Shown here piece after piece: positions 1 to 7,820 of a DNA stretch of 64,000 bases. Within the stretch, counting starts at the first letter, position 1; each line of letters starts with the position of its first letter. The translations under genes and the position numbers were made by a program. The stretch covers positions 139,030-203,029 of the forward strand of contig JAEBDY010000018.1 in assembly GCA_049997955.1 (NCBI GenBank), given 5' to 3'. Under the pieces are notes generated by a model, which worked only from the letters and a program-made list of their open reading frames with translations, made no database searches and was not told where the DNA came from. The DNA is from Umezawaea sp049997955 (GTDB lineage: Bacteria > Actinomycetota > Actinomycetes > Mycobacteriales > Pseudonocardiaceae).

Positions 1-484
1 GCACGCGCGGTCACCATTTCCCGACCGCACCCCTTGACGGTCGAACGCGCACGAAGAAGGCCGGAATTCCATTCACGTTCTTCCGGTGCCCGAATTGCTC
101 GCCGGCCCATTGCCGTGATGTCCGGTGGCGTGTGGGACGACAGGTCCGCCACAGCGGCCGGAGGGCGGAGCGTGGTCGTCGGGCGGGCGGTCCGCCGTCG
201 CCACGTCGCTCGGTCCGGACGGCTCGGCGGTCGACGGTGGGCGTGCTCCGAAGTCATCGGCGGAGGGAGCAGGCGTGACGACCTGCTCACCTGGCGCGTC
301 GGTGACCGCAACGGGATTTTCGTTGCGTGTCAACACTTTGTTAGCCGACCGAGGCCCACCCGCCCGGACAGGATCACCGACTTCCCCGCGCAGTACCGGG
401 TTCGGCCGTTCCACGGTAGGTCCGATCAGGACAGGTCACGGGGCGAAGCCCGTGGGTTCACCTCATGGGCGGGGAAAGGAGCCG

Positions 485-592
485 ATGGGGTTTGAGGTGC
501 ACAGCCTCGCGGAAGGTGACCACGACCACCCGTTCGCGACTGTCCTTTTCGGACTAGCCCGTGAGCGGCCCCTCCGCGGTCACCGTGAGTGA
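485..592 (+). CDS. possible 35-residue small protein
   Basis: An ATG at 485 follows an AAAGGAG Shine-Dalgarno-like run at close spacing and opens a 35-residue frame, beginning MGFEVHSLAEGDHDHPF, that stops at 592. The peptide has a His/Asp-rich start and a basic end, with no signal peptide or membrane segment. I do not recognise it. It ends about 126 bases before the lysozyme gene, so it could also be a leader peptide or chance. The rest of 1-718 shows no convincing gene: the longer frames there have arginine-rich translations typical of out-of-frame high-GC DNA. Confidence 0.25.
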   Translation: MGFEVHSLAEGDHDHPFATVLFGLARERPLRGHRE

Positions 593-718
593 AGACGATT
601 CGACATTCGTTCCCCGCACGGGTTGACCGCGCCAACCAGCGTTTTCCCCCCGTACGGGCGTGGGTAGCCGCTGCGCGGAAGCAATTGCCTTGGCGGACCG
701 CACGAGGGCAGGGGAGTC

Positions 719-1558
719 ATGTCGACACGACGCGGATGGAACAGGTGGGCCACGCGCACCACGCTGATGACGGTGGTACTCGGGTGCCTCACCTCGACCC
801 ACCTCCAGGCGACCGCCGAGGTGCGGTTGGAGGAGGGGTCGGCCGACCACTACCTCGGTTCGCAGATCGCCAAGCACGAAGGAGCGGGGAACACGTCGAC
901 ATCCGCTCCGGCGGTGTCCGTGGACGGCGCGGTCGAGGGCATCGACGTGAGCAGCCACCAGGGCGCCGTCGACTGGCACGGGCACTGGAACGCGGGGAAG
1001 AAGTTCGCCTACGTCAAGGCCAGCGAGGGCACCGGTTACCTCAACCCGGAGTTCGCGCAGCAGTACAACGGTTCCTACGCGGTCGGCATGATCCGCGGCG
1101 CGTACCACTTCGCGCTGCCGGACCGGTCGGACGGGGCCACCCAGGCGCACTACTTCGTCGACAACGGCGGCGGGTGGTCAGCCGACGGCCAGACCCTGCC
1201 CGGCGTGCTGGACATCGAGTACAACCCCTACGGCAGCACCTGCTACGGGATGTCGGGCGCCGCCATGGTGCAGTGGATCCTGAGCTTCAGCAACACCTAC
1301 GCGGAGCGCACCGGTCGGTGGCCGGTCATCTACACCTCGACGCACTGGTGGGCCCAGTGCACCGGCAACCAGGGCGACTTCAGCGCCACCAACCCGTTGT
1401 GGGTCGCGAGGTACTCCGACTCCGTGGGCGAACTGCCGCACGCGTGGTCGGTCTACACGATCTGGCAGTACACGTCGACGCCGCTGGACCAGAACGTGTT
1501 CAACGGCTCCTACGACCGGCTGGTGGCGCTGAGCACCGGGATCCCGTCGGTTCAGTAG
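719..1558 (+). CDS. secreted GH25 lysozyme (N,O-diacetylmuramidase)
   Basis: Predicted to cleave the beta-1,4 bond between N-acetylmuramic acid and N-acetylglucosamine in peptidoglycan outside the cell. The 279-residue product starts with a basic stretch and a hydrophobic signal peptide (to about residue 34), followed by a GH25 domain from about residue 73. The family's first catalytic-region Asp is in GIDVSSHQG (D76), and the catalytic DxE pair is D165/E167 in GVLDIEYNP. Further GH25 landmarks are FAYVKASEGTGY, GAYHFA and the late WQYTS. The ATG has a good GGGGAG site. It converges on the deacetylase gene, and the two stop regions overlap by 7 bases. A role in wall remodelling or killing competitors is inferred. 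The family call is firm. Confidence 0.95.
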   Translation: MSTRRGWNRWATRTTLMTVVLGCLTSTHLQATAEVRLEEGSADHYLGSQIAKHEGAGNTSTSAPAVSVDGAVEGIDVSSHQGAVDWHGHWNAGKKFAYVKASEGTGYLNPEFAQQYNGSYAVGMIRGAYHFALPDRSDGATQAHYFVDNGGGWSADGQTLPGVLDIEYNPYGSTCYGMSGAAMVQWILSFSNTYAERTGRWPVIYTSTHWWAQCTGNQGDFSATNPLWVARYSDSVGELPHAWSVYTIWQYTSTPLDQNVFNGSYDRLVALSTGIPSVQ

Positions 1559-2577
1559 CCGTTCGCCTGGCCCGCGAACCGGGCGGACGGAACCGCTCCG
1601 CCCGCCAGCGGGAAGGAGATCCGGTCGGTGCGCCCGTCGGAGGTGTACCGGCGCCGGGGATCGGCGGCGAGCTCGTCGAGCCGAACCGAGGAACCGTAGC
1701 CCGCGTCCTCGCCCGTGGGCCCCTGCGACCGGATGCGCGGCACGTTCAGCGGGTCGAAGGCGTCGGCGAAGGGCGAGGGCGACGGTTCGGCGCCGACCAG
1801 GAGAACGCAGTGGTGGTCGTAGGTGACGCCCGCCGCCGCACCGCGCAGGGCCAGCGCGGACTCCTCCGGCGCGATGCCGAACGGCAGTGCCAGGCTGGTC
1901 ACCCGGTACCCCGGCACCGCCTGTTCGATCGCCACCTGCCCCCGTGCGATCTCCTGCTGGACACCCGCGCTGTCGAGCCCGGCGAGGTCGGCGTGACCGT
2001 GGGTGTGGTTGCCGATCTCGAAACCGTTGTCGCGCAACCAGGTCAGGTCCGCGCCGCCGAAGGGGCCGGAGTTCACGTACAGGCTCGCGACCGGGCGGAA
2101 GCCGGGGTGCTCGTCGGCCACCTGGAGCAGGATGCCGACGGCGGTGTCCGGCGCGGGACGGCCGTCGGCCCCGAGGGAGAACTGGGTGGGGTCTCCGTCG
2201 TCGAAGGTGAGCACGACGGGGTGGGAGCCCGCCGGGATGTCGATCTTCCCGACCGCGAAGTCGGACGCGGTCACCGGCACGTACCCCTCGGTGGCCAGCC
2301 TGCGGAGTTCGGCGCGGAACTCCTCGGGGTCGCGGTCGTACACCGACGTGGGGTTCCGCACGACGCGGTGGTACATCAGCACGGGCACTTCCCCGAGTTC
2401 GTTCGCCCGGACTTCCGCGGGCTCCGGTATCCGTGAAGTCGGAGCGGAACTCGACTGGGGAACCGCGCTGGGCTGCGGGGCGAAGGCCGCGACCGGCGAT
2501 TCGCCCGTGGTGCAAGCGGAAGCGGAGATGACGACGGCTGCGATGATCGCCGTCGAACGTTCGAGGGTCTTCATCAT
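1552..2577 (-). CDS. polysaccharide deacetylase lipoprotein
   Basis: Likely removes N- or O-acetyl groups from a cell-wall or extracellular polysaccharide (carbohydrate esterase 4/NodB family). With the start at the double ATG (2577 or 2574), the protein begins MMKTLERSTAI, a hydrophobic stretch ending in SASAC, which reads as a lipoprotein signal with Cys as the lipidated residue. The NodB motifs are visible: VPVLMYHRV, TFDDG (motif 1 Asp pair) and the metal-binding HTHGH. A GTG 45 bases upstream would give a longer N-terminus that buries the signal, so I prefer the ATG even though neither has a clear Shine-Dalgarno site. Pairing with a convergent lysozyme suggests a shared theme of wall modification, not co-transcription. 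Confidence 0.88.
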   Translation of the reverse strand: MMKTLERSTAIIAAVVISASACTTGESPVAAFAPQPSAVPQSSSAPTSRIPEPAEVRANELGEVPVLMYHRVVRNPTSVYDRDPEEFRAELRRLATEGYVPVTASDFAVGKIDIPAGSHPVVLTFDDGDPTQFSLGADGRPAPDTAVGILLQVADEHPGFRPVASLYVNSGPFGGADLTWLRDNGFEIGNHTHGHADLAGLDSAGVQQEIARGQVAIEQAVPGYRVTSLALPFGIAPEESALALRGAAAGVTYDHHCVLLVGAEPSPSPFADAFDPLNVPRIRSQGPTGEDAGYGSSVRLDELAADPRRRYTSDGRTDRISFPLAGGAVPSARFAGQANGY

Positions 2578-2692
2578 TCGGAAGCTACGCCGGTAATCGG
2601 GAAAGACCGCCGTGAATGACACGTCCGGATGACATCCGATGCGGCGGGTCGAATCGGAATGGCGGAATCACCGGTTCCCCGACCCGGCCCCG

Positions 2693-2998
2693 TCACACCA
2701 GGTGCTGCTGCTCGTTCACCACCGCTCGGCAGTTCTCGATGAACGGGAGCGGCAGCACCACCCGGACGACCGGCGCCTGTTCGCCGTCCTCGTCCCTGGC
2801 GATGCCGGTCGCGTCCGTGACCAGCACGACCGGCAGCAGGTGGAAGTTGACCACGAAGGTGAACCCGTCCCCGACGGTGAACGCGACCGGCTCGCCCCGG
2901 TGGCTCCACGACCGCACCGCGTCCGCCAGCTCCGGGACCGTGACGTCCTCGCACTCGATGAGGAACGGGACTTCGTAAACCCTGAGGTAGGCCACCAT
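2693..2998 (-). CDS. conserved hypothetical protein, about 101 aa
   Basis: The frame has good actinobacterial codon bias. From an ATG at 2998 it encodes about 101 residues, beginning MVAYLRVYEVPFLIEC. It alternates short beta-like hydrophobic runs (FTFVVNFHLLPVVLVTDATG, VVRVVLPLPFIENC) and has no signal peptide, membrane helix or recognised motif. An upstream ATG at 3103 would add 35 residues of low-complexity sequence and seems less likely. It could be a small beta-barrel protein, but I cannot assign a family. It lies alone between the deacetylase and the divergent DUF3152 gene. Confidence 0.6.
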   Translation of the reverse strand: MVAYLRVYEVPFLIECEDVTVPELADAVRSWSHRGEPVAFTVGDGFTFVVNFHLLPVVLVTDATGIARDEDGEQAPVVRVVLPLPFIENCRAVVNEQQHLV

Positions 2999-3254
2999 CC
3001 GAAGACCGTACTTCGCGGCAAAGCCCGCGGCATCCCCAATCGGCCGCCCTCGCCCGAAAGGTGATCCCGCCGGGGCGAACCACCGTTTCGGGTCGCAGAT
3101 CACCCGCGTAATTCCTCAAGGTGACGGCATTCGGCAGCCGATGAACACCTGACAGGTGAATGAGCGTCGCAGATCGCGCGCTGATCACCGGGCTTGAGCA
3201 GAATGAGCACACGGATCGCTGATCGCGGTGCAGTCACCCTGGGAGTTGACTCGT

Positions 3255-4106
3255 ATGGTTCTCGGCAAACCGCACGTCCGGAACATCGTGTGCACGACCG
3301 CCGCCTGCGCGCTGTCGTTGGCCGCGATCACCACGATGCGGCTGGCGGGCGCCACCGTCGAGGCGGAGTCCCGTGCGTCGACCGAGAACGCGCTGATCAC
3401 GGTCCGGACGGCCTCGTCGACGACAGCGCGGTCGCCTGTCCCGACATCCGCCGGAGTGCCGGAATCGGCGAGGTGGGCACGCGCTTCGAGCGCCGACCTG
3501 CCCGACGGCCCTCCCCTGCCCGCACGCGGCGCCGGGACGTGGCACGTGGTTCCCGGCAGCGCGGCCGCGGTCGGCGGCGGACTGGTCCACACCTTCTCGG
3601 TGGAGGTCGAGGACGGGGTGCGGTTGGCCGACGGCGACCTGTCCTTCGGGCGCACCGTGGAACGGGTGCTCGACGATCCGCGCGGGTGGACCGCCGGCGG
3701 TGACGTGGCGCTCCGCCGGGTCGACGCGGGCGAACCCGACCTGCGGATCAGGCTCACCGCGCAGGACACGGCCCGCAGGGTGTGCGGGTTCGAGCTGCCG
3801 TTCGACACCTCGTGCCGGATCGACGGCGCCGTCTACCTCAGCGCCGCCCGGTGGACGCGCGGCGCGATGGCCTTCGACGACCTCGGCGCGTACCGCGAGT
3901 ACATGATCAACCACGAGGTCGGGCACTTCCTCGGTCACCCGCACGAGCCGTGCGACGCCCACGGCAGTCCCGCGCCGGTGATGATGCAGCAGACGTTCAG
4001 CACCGCCAACGACGAACTCGCCCGCATCACCCGTGCGCACCCGCAGCAGGCGGACGTGCCGGCCGACGGGAAGGTGTGCACGCCCAACCCCTGGCCCCAC
4101 CCCTGA
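3255..4106 (+). CDS. secreted DUF3152 protein, zincin-like metallopeptidase motif
   Basis: A 283-residue exported protein of the DUF3152 family, common in actinomycetes and carrying a zinc-peptidase signature. An N-terminal hydrophobic segment follows the basic start. A Pro/Ala-rich linker then leads into the DUF3152 domain (about residue 95 to the end), which opens with TWHVVPG. The HExxH-type motif is HEVGH at residues 220-224, followed by HPHEPC (228-233), so H220, H224 and a third ligand nearby could bind zinc. Paired cysteines (VCGFELPFDTSC and the HEPC/KVC region) suggest disulphides. The ATG at 3255 has a GGGAG site nine bases upstream; the GTG at 3228 lacks one. Proteolytic activity is inferred from the motif only. 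Confidence 0.85.
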   Translation: MVLGKPHVRNIVCTTAACALSLAAITTMRLAGATVEAESRASTENALITVRTASSTTARSPVPTSAGVPESARWARASSADLPDGPPLPARGAGTWHVVPGSAAAVGGGLVHTFSVEVEDGVRLADGDLSFGRTVERVLDDPRGWTAGGDVALRRVDAGEPDLRIRLTAQDTARRVCGFELPFDTSCRIDGAVYLSAARWTRGAMAFDDLGAYREYMINHEVGHFLGHPHEPCDAHGSPAPVMMQQTFSTANDELARITRAHPQQADVPADGKVCTPNPWPHP

Positions 4107-4128
4107 CCGAGTCGCTGCGGACAGGTGC

Positions 4129-4160
4129 GCGGCCGGGGCTCGGCACCGAGCCCCGGCCGC
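4129..4160. terminator. bidirectional hairpin terminator
   Basis: A perfect 15-base-pair inverted repeat (arm GCGGCCGGGGCTCGG, 2-base centre) lies in the 73-base gap between the convergent DUF3152 gene and the small secreted-protein gene. It has no U-tract, which is usual in actinobacteria. Confidence 0.8.
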
Positions 4161-4179
4161 GGCGGGTTCGACGGTCGAG

Positions 4180-4560
4180 CTACTCGATCTCCTGGTCGAT
4201 GATTCCCGACATGGCGCAGAAATCGGGGGAATGGCTTGAGGTCTCGTTCCGACCCGGCGACGCCACCGGGACGTTCACGCTGTTCGCGATGCCCTCGACG
4301 GAAACCTGAACCCCGCCGGCGCTGATCCGGTTGTCGCAGAGGGTGCCGAGAATGGTGACGTTCTCCGCCACGCTCGTGTTGTTCACGTTCACCAGGCCCA
4401 CCTGGCGGCGCGGTTCCCGGTCGACGGAACCCTCCTGGCCGATGCCGTCGTACGTACGACAAGCGCCACCGCAGTCGCCTGGGGAGGCGGACGCCATTCC
4501 ACCCAGCACGACCATTCCGGTGGCCGTGGCGGCGACGACGGTCCCGAGCTCCTTGAGCAA
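4180..4560 (-). CDS. small secreted cysteine-containing protein of unknown function
   Basis: I place the start at TTG 4560 because GAAGGA lies six bases upstream. The 126-residue product then begins LLKELGTVVAATATG, a signal peptide that probably ends at GGMASAS. The mature part is about 100 residues with four cysteines: DCGGAC, TLCDN and DFCAM. The centre, GLVNVNNTSVAENVTILG followed by VQVSVEGIANSVNVPV, has alternating Val/Asn beta-strand patterns that loosely resemble chaplin or rodlin surface proteins of sporulating actinomycetes. The similarity is too weak for a family call. No partner gene is apparent. Confidence 0.6.
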   Translation of the reverse strand: MLKELGTVVAATATGMVVLGGMASASPGDCGGACRTYDGIGQEGSVDREPRRQVGLVNVNNTSVAENVTILGTLCDNRISAGGVQVSVEGIANSVNVPVASPGRNETSSHSPDFCAMSGIIDQEIE

Positions 4561-4740
4561 GGGAATTCCTTCGGTGATATTCCAAGCGACAGGACGGAGG
4601 CGGCACGTGAACGAACAGCGGTGCCGCATCGCTTTGTCCGCCGAGGGGTCGCGAGGAAAATTACCGCTCCACTGGAAGGGATTCCAAACCGGCTACACGA
4701 TCGTGTGCACCTCGTCCGGTGACCGGCTCCGTTCTGCCGA

Positions 4741-5424
4741 TCAGGCGGATTCGGCGGCGGTCAGGTCGACCTCGGCGGACCGCGCCTGCGGAACGCCCGT
4801 CTCGTCCGACCTCCTGCTCCGCGGGATCTCGACGGTCCCCTGGAAGGACGGCAGGACGTCGAGGAGTTCGGAGAACTCGTCGGTCCACTCGTCGAGCACG
4901 CGCTGCCGCCCGACGAGACGTGCGAGCAGTCGCTCGCAGTTGCTCCCGGCGGCTCGGACGACGTCACCGGCCGCGACGGTCGTGGCGGCCAACCGCCGCC
5001 TGACCTCGCGCTCCGCGTCCTCCAGCGACCTCATCCCCGACGCGACGGCCTGTTCCTCCCGGTCGACGACGAGCCGGGCGTCCTGCCGGGCGTCCTCGAC
5101 GACGGCGTCCGCCTCGTGGACCGCTCGCGCGACCACGTCGCGCGTGACGGGGTCCTCCGCTCGGCGGACCCCGTCGCCCGCGTGGAGCCGGTCGTACTCG
5201 GCCAGGGCCGCTCGTGCTTCGTCCAGTTGCTCGTCCAGGACGCGTGCCAGTTCGGTGTAGGCCTCGGATTCGTCAACGGCGGCCTTCAGGCGGTCGGTGG
5301 CGGCGCGGAGCGCCGCGTCGACCGACCGGCGGTCGTAGCCGCAGAACCTGGACAGGAGCGTGCGCTGCGACGCCGTGAACATCTCCTGCAGCGCCGTCGG
5401 CCATTCACCGGAGATCCTGCTCAC
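4741..5424 (-). CDS. DivIVA-like coiled-coil protein, paralogue A
   Basis: A 227-residue, Ala/Arg/Glu-rich, almost entirely helical protein. Its N-terminal region has FCGYDRRSVDAAL at about residues 27-39, resembling the F-x-GYDxxxVD signature at the start of DivIVA/Wag31-type proteins. A long heptad-rich stretch follows (about 40-190) and then a short disordered tail. DivIVA proteins mark poles or tips and scaffold other proteins. Here the usual full N-terminal lipid-binding domain is not evident, so the role is open. Its ATG overlaps the TGA of paralogue B by 4 bases, so the two are translated from one message, with B first. Confidence 0.75.
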   Translation of the reverse strand: MSRISGEWPTALQEMFTASQRTLLSRFCGYDRRSVDAALRAATDRLKAAVDESEAYTELARVLDEQLDEARAALAEYDRLHAGDGVRRAEDPVTRDVVARAVHEADAVVEDARQDARLVVDREEQAVASGMRSLEDAEREVRRRLAATTVAAGDVVRAAGSNCERLLARLVGRQRVLDEWTDEFSELLDVLPSFQGTVEIPRSRRSDETGVPQARSAEVDLTAAESA

Positions 5425-5951
5425 GACCCCATCCTCGCGATCCGTTCCTTGAGGGCCTTGTGCTGGTCGGCGAGTTCATCGGCCAGCACCGCGACGTCGC
5501 GCACCGTCGCGTCCACCAGTCGGCTCGCCTGCTCCGCGGCGAACCGCAACCTGCGGACGCCCTCGTGGTGCAGTTCCGCCAACTCCGCGCGGCGCGCGGC
5601 GAGCACCCGTTCCCCCTGCTCGGCGACCGTTCGCGCCCGGAGGCGCGCGTCCTCCTCAAGGGACCGGGCTTCGCGCATCGCCGCGAACGCCAGGTGGCGC
5701 ACGAAGCACGCGAGCGGTTCGCGGGCCGGGTTCCCGGCGTGCAGCCACTCGTACTCGTGCAGCTTCGCGTAGGCACGTCCCAGTTCGGCAGCGGCGGACC
5801 TGATGCGGACCAACGCCTCCTCGTGCCTCGCACGGGCGGCACCGGTCTCGAACTCGATCGCGGCGAACTCGGCGTGGACCGAGCGGCGATCGTATCCGCG
5901 GAAGCGGACGCGGAAGCGGGGTGGCGGAGGCGCCGCCGACTCGTGGGTCAT
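5421..5951 (-). CDS. DivIVA-like coiled-coil protein, paralogue B
   Basis: The ATG at 5951 follows AGAGGT and starts MTHESAAPPPPRF; an upstream ATG at 6176 would add Arg/Gly-rich, non-protein-like sequence. The 176-residue product carries FRGYDRRSVHAEF near its N-terminus, the same signature as paralogue A, then about 130 residues of Ala/Glu/Arg coiled coil. The shared GYDRRSV motif and the 4-base stop/start overlap point to a tandem duplication with later divergence and possible hetero-oligomerisation. No membrane segment is visible. The function is unknown. Confidence 0.75.
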   Translation of the reverse strand: MTHESAAPPPPRFRVRFRGYDRRSVHAEFAAIEFETGAARARHEEALVRIRSAAAELGRAYAKLHEYEWLHAGNPAREPLACFVRHLAFAAMREARSLEEDARLRARTVAEQGERVLAARRAELAELHHEGVRRLRFAAEQASRLVDATVRDVAVLADELADQHKALKERIARMGS

Positions 5952-6212
5952 GTCCGACCTCTTTCCCGGTTCTCCACCACTGGAGCCGCACCGGTCCCCG
6001 GCAGCGGATCCGAGATCAACGCTGCCAGGGACCCGTGGTGCGACTCCTCTTCCCTCGCACGACCGGCGGTCGCGCCCGCGGCTCACCACCAGCGGGGCCC
6101 GCCCCTCCCTCCACTCCGGACCTCGATCGCGGGTCGGATGCCGATCACGCGGTCGAGGTCGGGCTGGAGGTCGCACCCCGCCCGACCGGGCGGGGTGACC
6201 AGCCGGTGATCA

Positions 6213-7127
6213 TCAGACCTGCATCGAGTCCATCATGGTGCCGACGGTCCACACGTCCGCGTCGCCGCCGTCGCCACCCTCACCGGAGTCGCCGCCGGTG
6301 GTGGTGCTCTCGTTGGACGCGTCGCCGGTGTCACCGGTCGTGGTGTCGCCGGAGTCGCCCGTGATCACCACGGTGGAGGACTCGTCCCAGTCGCCCCACC
6401 ACTCGCCGTGGTTCCAGTCGCCGTGGTTCCAGCTGTCGTTCCAGCCCTCGTCGTCGTGGTCGTTCCAGCCCTCGTCGTCCCAGTTGTTCTCCGAGATGGT
6501 GACGGTCGTGTTGTCACCGGTGTCGCCGGAATCGCCGGAGTCCCCGGAATCGCCCGACACCGCGAAGTTGACGCTGTCGGCGTCGCCACCCTCACCCGAG
6601 TCGCCACCACTGCCCGCGACCGCCATCGCCGAGTCCCCGGTCTCCACGGGAGCACCGTGGTGCGACATCGGCGCGACGTGGGCCGCGTCCTGCGCCATGG
6701 CTTCGCCGCCGTCGCCACCCTCACCGGAGTCGCCACCGGTGGTGTCGCTGACGTTGGACGCGTCGCCGGTGTCACCCGTGGAGGTGTCGCCGGAGTCGCC
6801 CGTGACCACGTACGTCGTGCAGCCGCCCAGGGGGCAGTAGACGTAGGTGAGGTTGCCACCGGTGTCGCCCGAGTCACCCGAGTCACCGGAATCGCCCGAC
6901 ACCGCGACGTTGGTGCTGTCGGCGTCGCCACCGTCGTCGGACTCGCCGCCATCACCGGCGACCGCGACCAGGAGACCGTCGTGGGACGATCCGCCTGCCC
7001 AGCCGGTCATCCCGGACCCGTGCGGATTCGGGTGAGCGACCTCGGCGCCCGCGCTCCACGTGCCCAGCACGACGAGCGCGCCGGACATCACCGCGGCCAA
7101 GAGGCCGCGCTGGATGTTCTTGTGCAT
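6213..7127 (-). CDS. secreted acidic Gly-Asp-Ser repeat protein
   Basis: The ATG at 7127 has an excellent GGAAGGA site. The 304-residue product has a signal peptide (MHKNIQRGLLAAVMSGAL onward, ending near SAGA) and then an extremely acidic, glycine-rich body. Two long modules are clear. Each reads roughly AVAGxGG, GGDADS, AVSGDSGDSGDSGDTG, a variable insert, then TGDSGDTxTGDTGDAS and TTGGDSGEGGDGG. The module 1 insert holds a CPLGGC cysteine pair. The module 2 insert is rich in Trp, Asn, His and Asp (NNWDDEGWNDHDDEGW). The Gly-X-Y periodicity recalls collagen but lacks proline, and GGDGGD-type segments recall calcium-binding RTX loops. I know no named family. A metal-binding or surface-coat role is a guess. 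Confidence 0.8.
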   Translation of the reverse strand: MHKNIQRGLLAAVMSGALVVLGTWSAGAEVAHPNPHGSGMTGWAGGSSHDGLLVAVAGDGGESDDGGDADSTNVAVSGDSGDSGDSGDTGGNLTYVYCPLGGCTTYVVTGDSGDTSTGDTGDASNVSDTTGGDSGEGGDGGEAMAQDAAHVAPMSHHGAPVETGDSAMAVAGSGGDSGEGGDADSVNFAVSGDSGDSGDSGDTGDNTTVTISENNWDDEGWNDHDDEGWNDSWNHGDWNHGEWWGDWDESSTVVITGDSGDTTTGDTGDASNESTTTGGDSGEGGDGGDADVWTVGTMMDSMQV

Positions 7128-7820
7128 GGTCTTCCTTCCGTGACTACGAGCTTCCAACACGGTGGTCAACTTGCGAAGGCGGCGGATCGAGTCGGGAGGT
7201 TCAGGGTGTCGCCGTGGAACCGAGGTCCACGCGACGTGCCACCGGGGCAGGAGAACCACGCACTTTCGCCGTCGGGCTTCGAGCTGATCCCGTTCATCGA
7301 TCACCTTTCCACCGTCGGCCACTATCCGCTGCTGCAGTGGAATAACCCGCGGATGGTGACGGCAATCCTGCCCGGACCCCCGCCACCCTTTCCGGGGAAG
7401 GGCCACGACTGGAATCGGAACCACCATTACCCGGTCGGGCGATTTCGGTCGATTTCCGGTTCGGCGGCTACCCAGCGTGGCGACAGCGGGGCGCAACTCG
7501 TTGCGGCACAACGACATTGCGGCCAGCGCAGCCGCAGTACGCCTGACGAGCACTCGGAGAAGGGTGACCGCTTCGGTTAATCCCATAGGGGGACGGTCAC
7601 CCATTGGGGTTAGCTGAACTGGGAACATTTCCCACCGACCGTGAGAACTTCCAGGAATTCGATCATCGATGTCACACTCCGAGGTCGACAATGCGGAACC
7701 GAGTTTCCATCCCGTCGAAACAGGGGTAATCCAAGGCTCCAGACCCGGCTGAATTCGACAACCGCGTCGCACCCGCGAAGGACCACCAGGCCCGTTTTCT
7801 CGGAGCACCCGGAGACAACG
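7128..7820. promoter_or_regulatory. 693-bp divergent intergenic region
   Basis: This gap separates the acidic repeat protein (minus) from the DUF4015 hydrolase (plus), so it should hold both promoters. No gene is convincing in it. The clearest structure is an inverted repeat with arms GGGTGACCG (7562-7570) and CGGTCACCC (7594-7602) about 23 bases apart, a possible operator or leader hairpin. Confidence 0.4.

Noticed and set aside
1..484. coding regions at the window start
   Set aside because: Frames at 34-495 and 73-414 have Arg/Ser/Pro-rich translations with no ribosome sites or motifs.
1178..2515. 445-residue minus-strand frame over the lysozyme and deacetylase
   Set aside because: Arg/Pro-rich translation out of frame with the deacetylase and antisense to the lysozyme.
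6235..6840. plus-strand Ser/Pro-rich frame opposite the GDSG repeat protein
   Set aside because: Its SPESP periodicity is just the complement of the GDSGDS coding repeats; no ribosome site, whereas the minus gene has GGAAGGA and a signal peptide.
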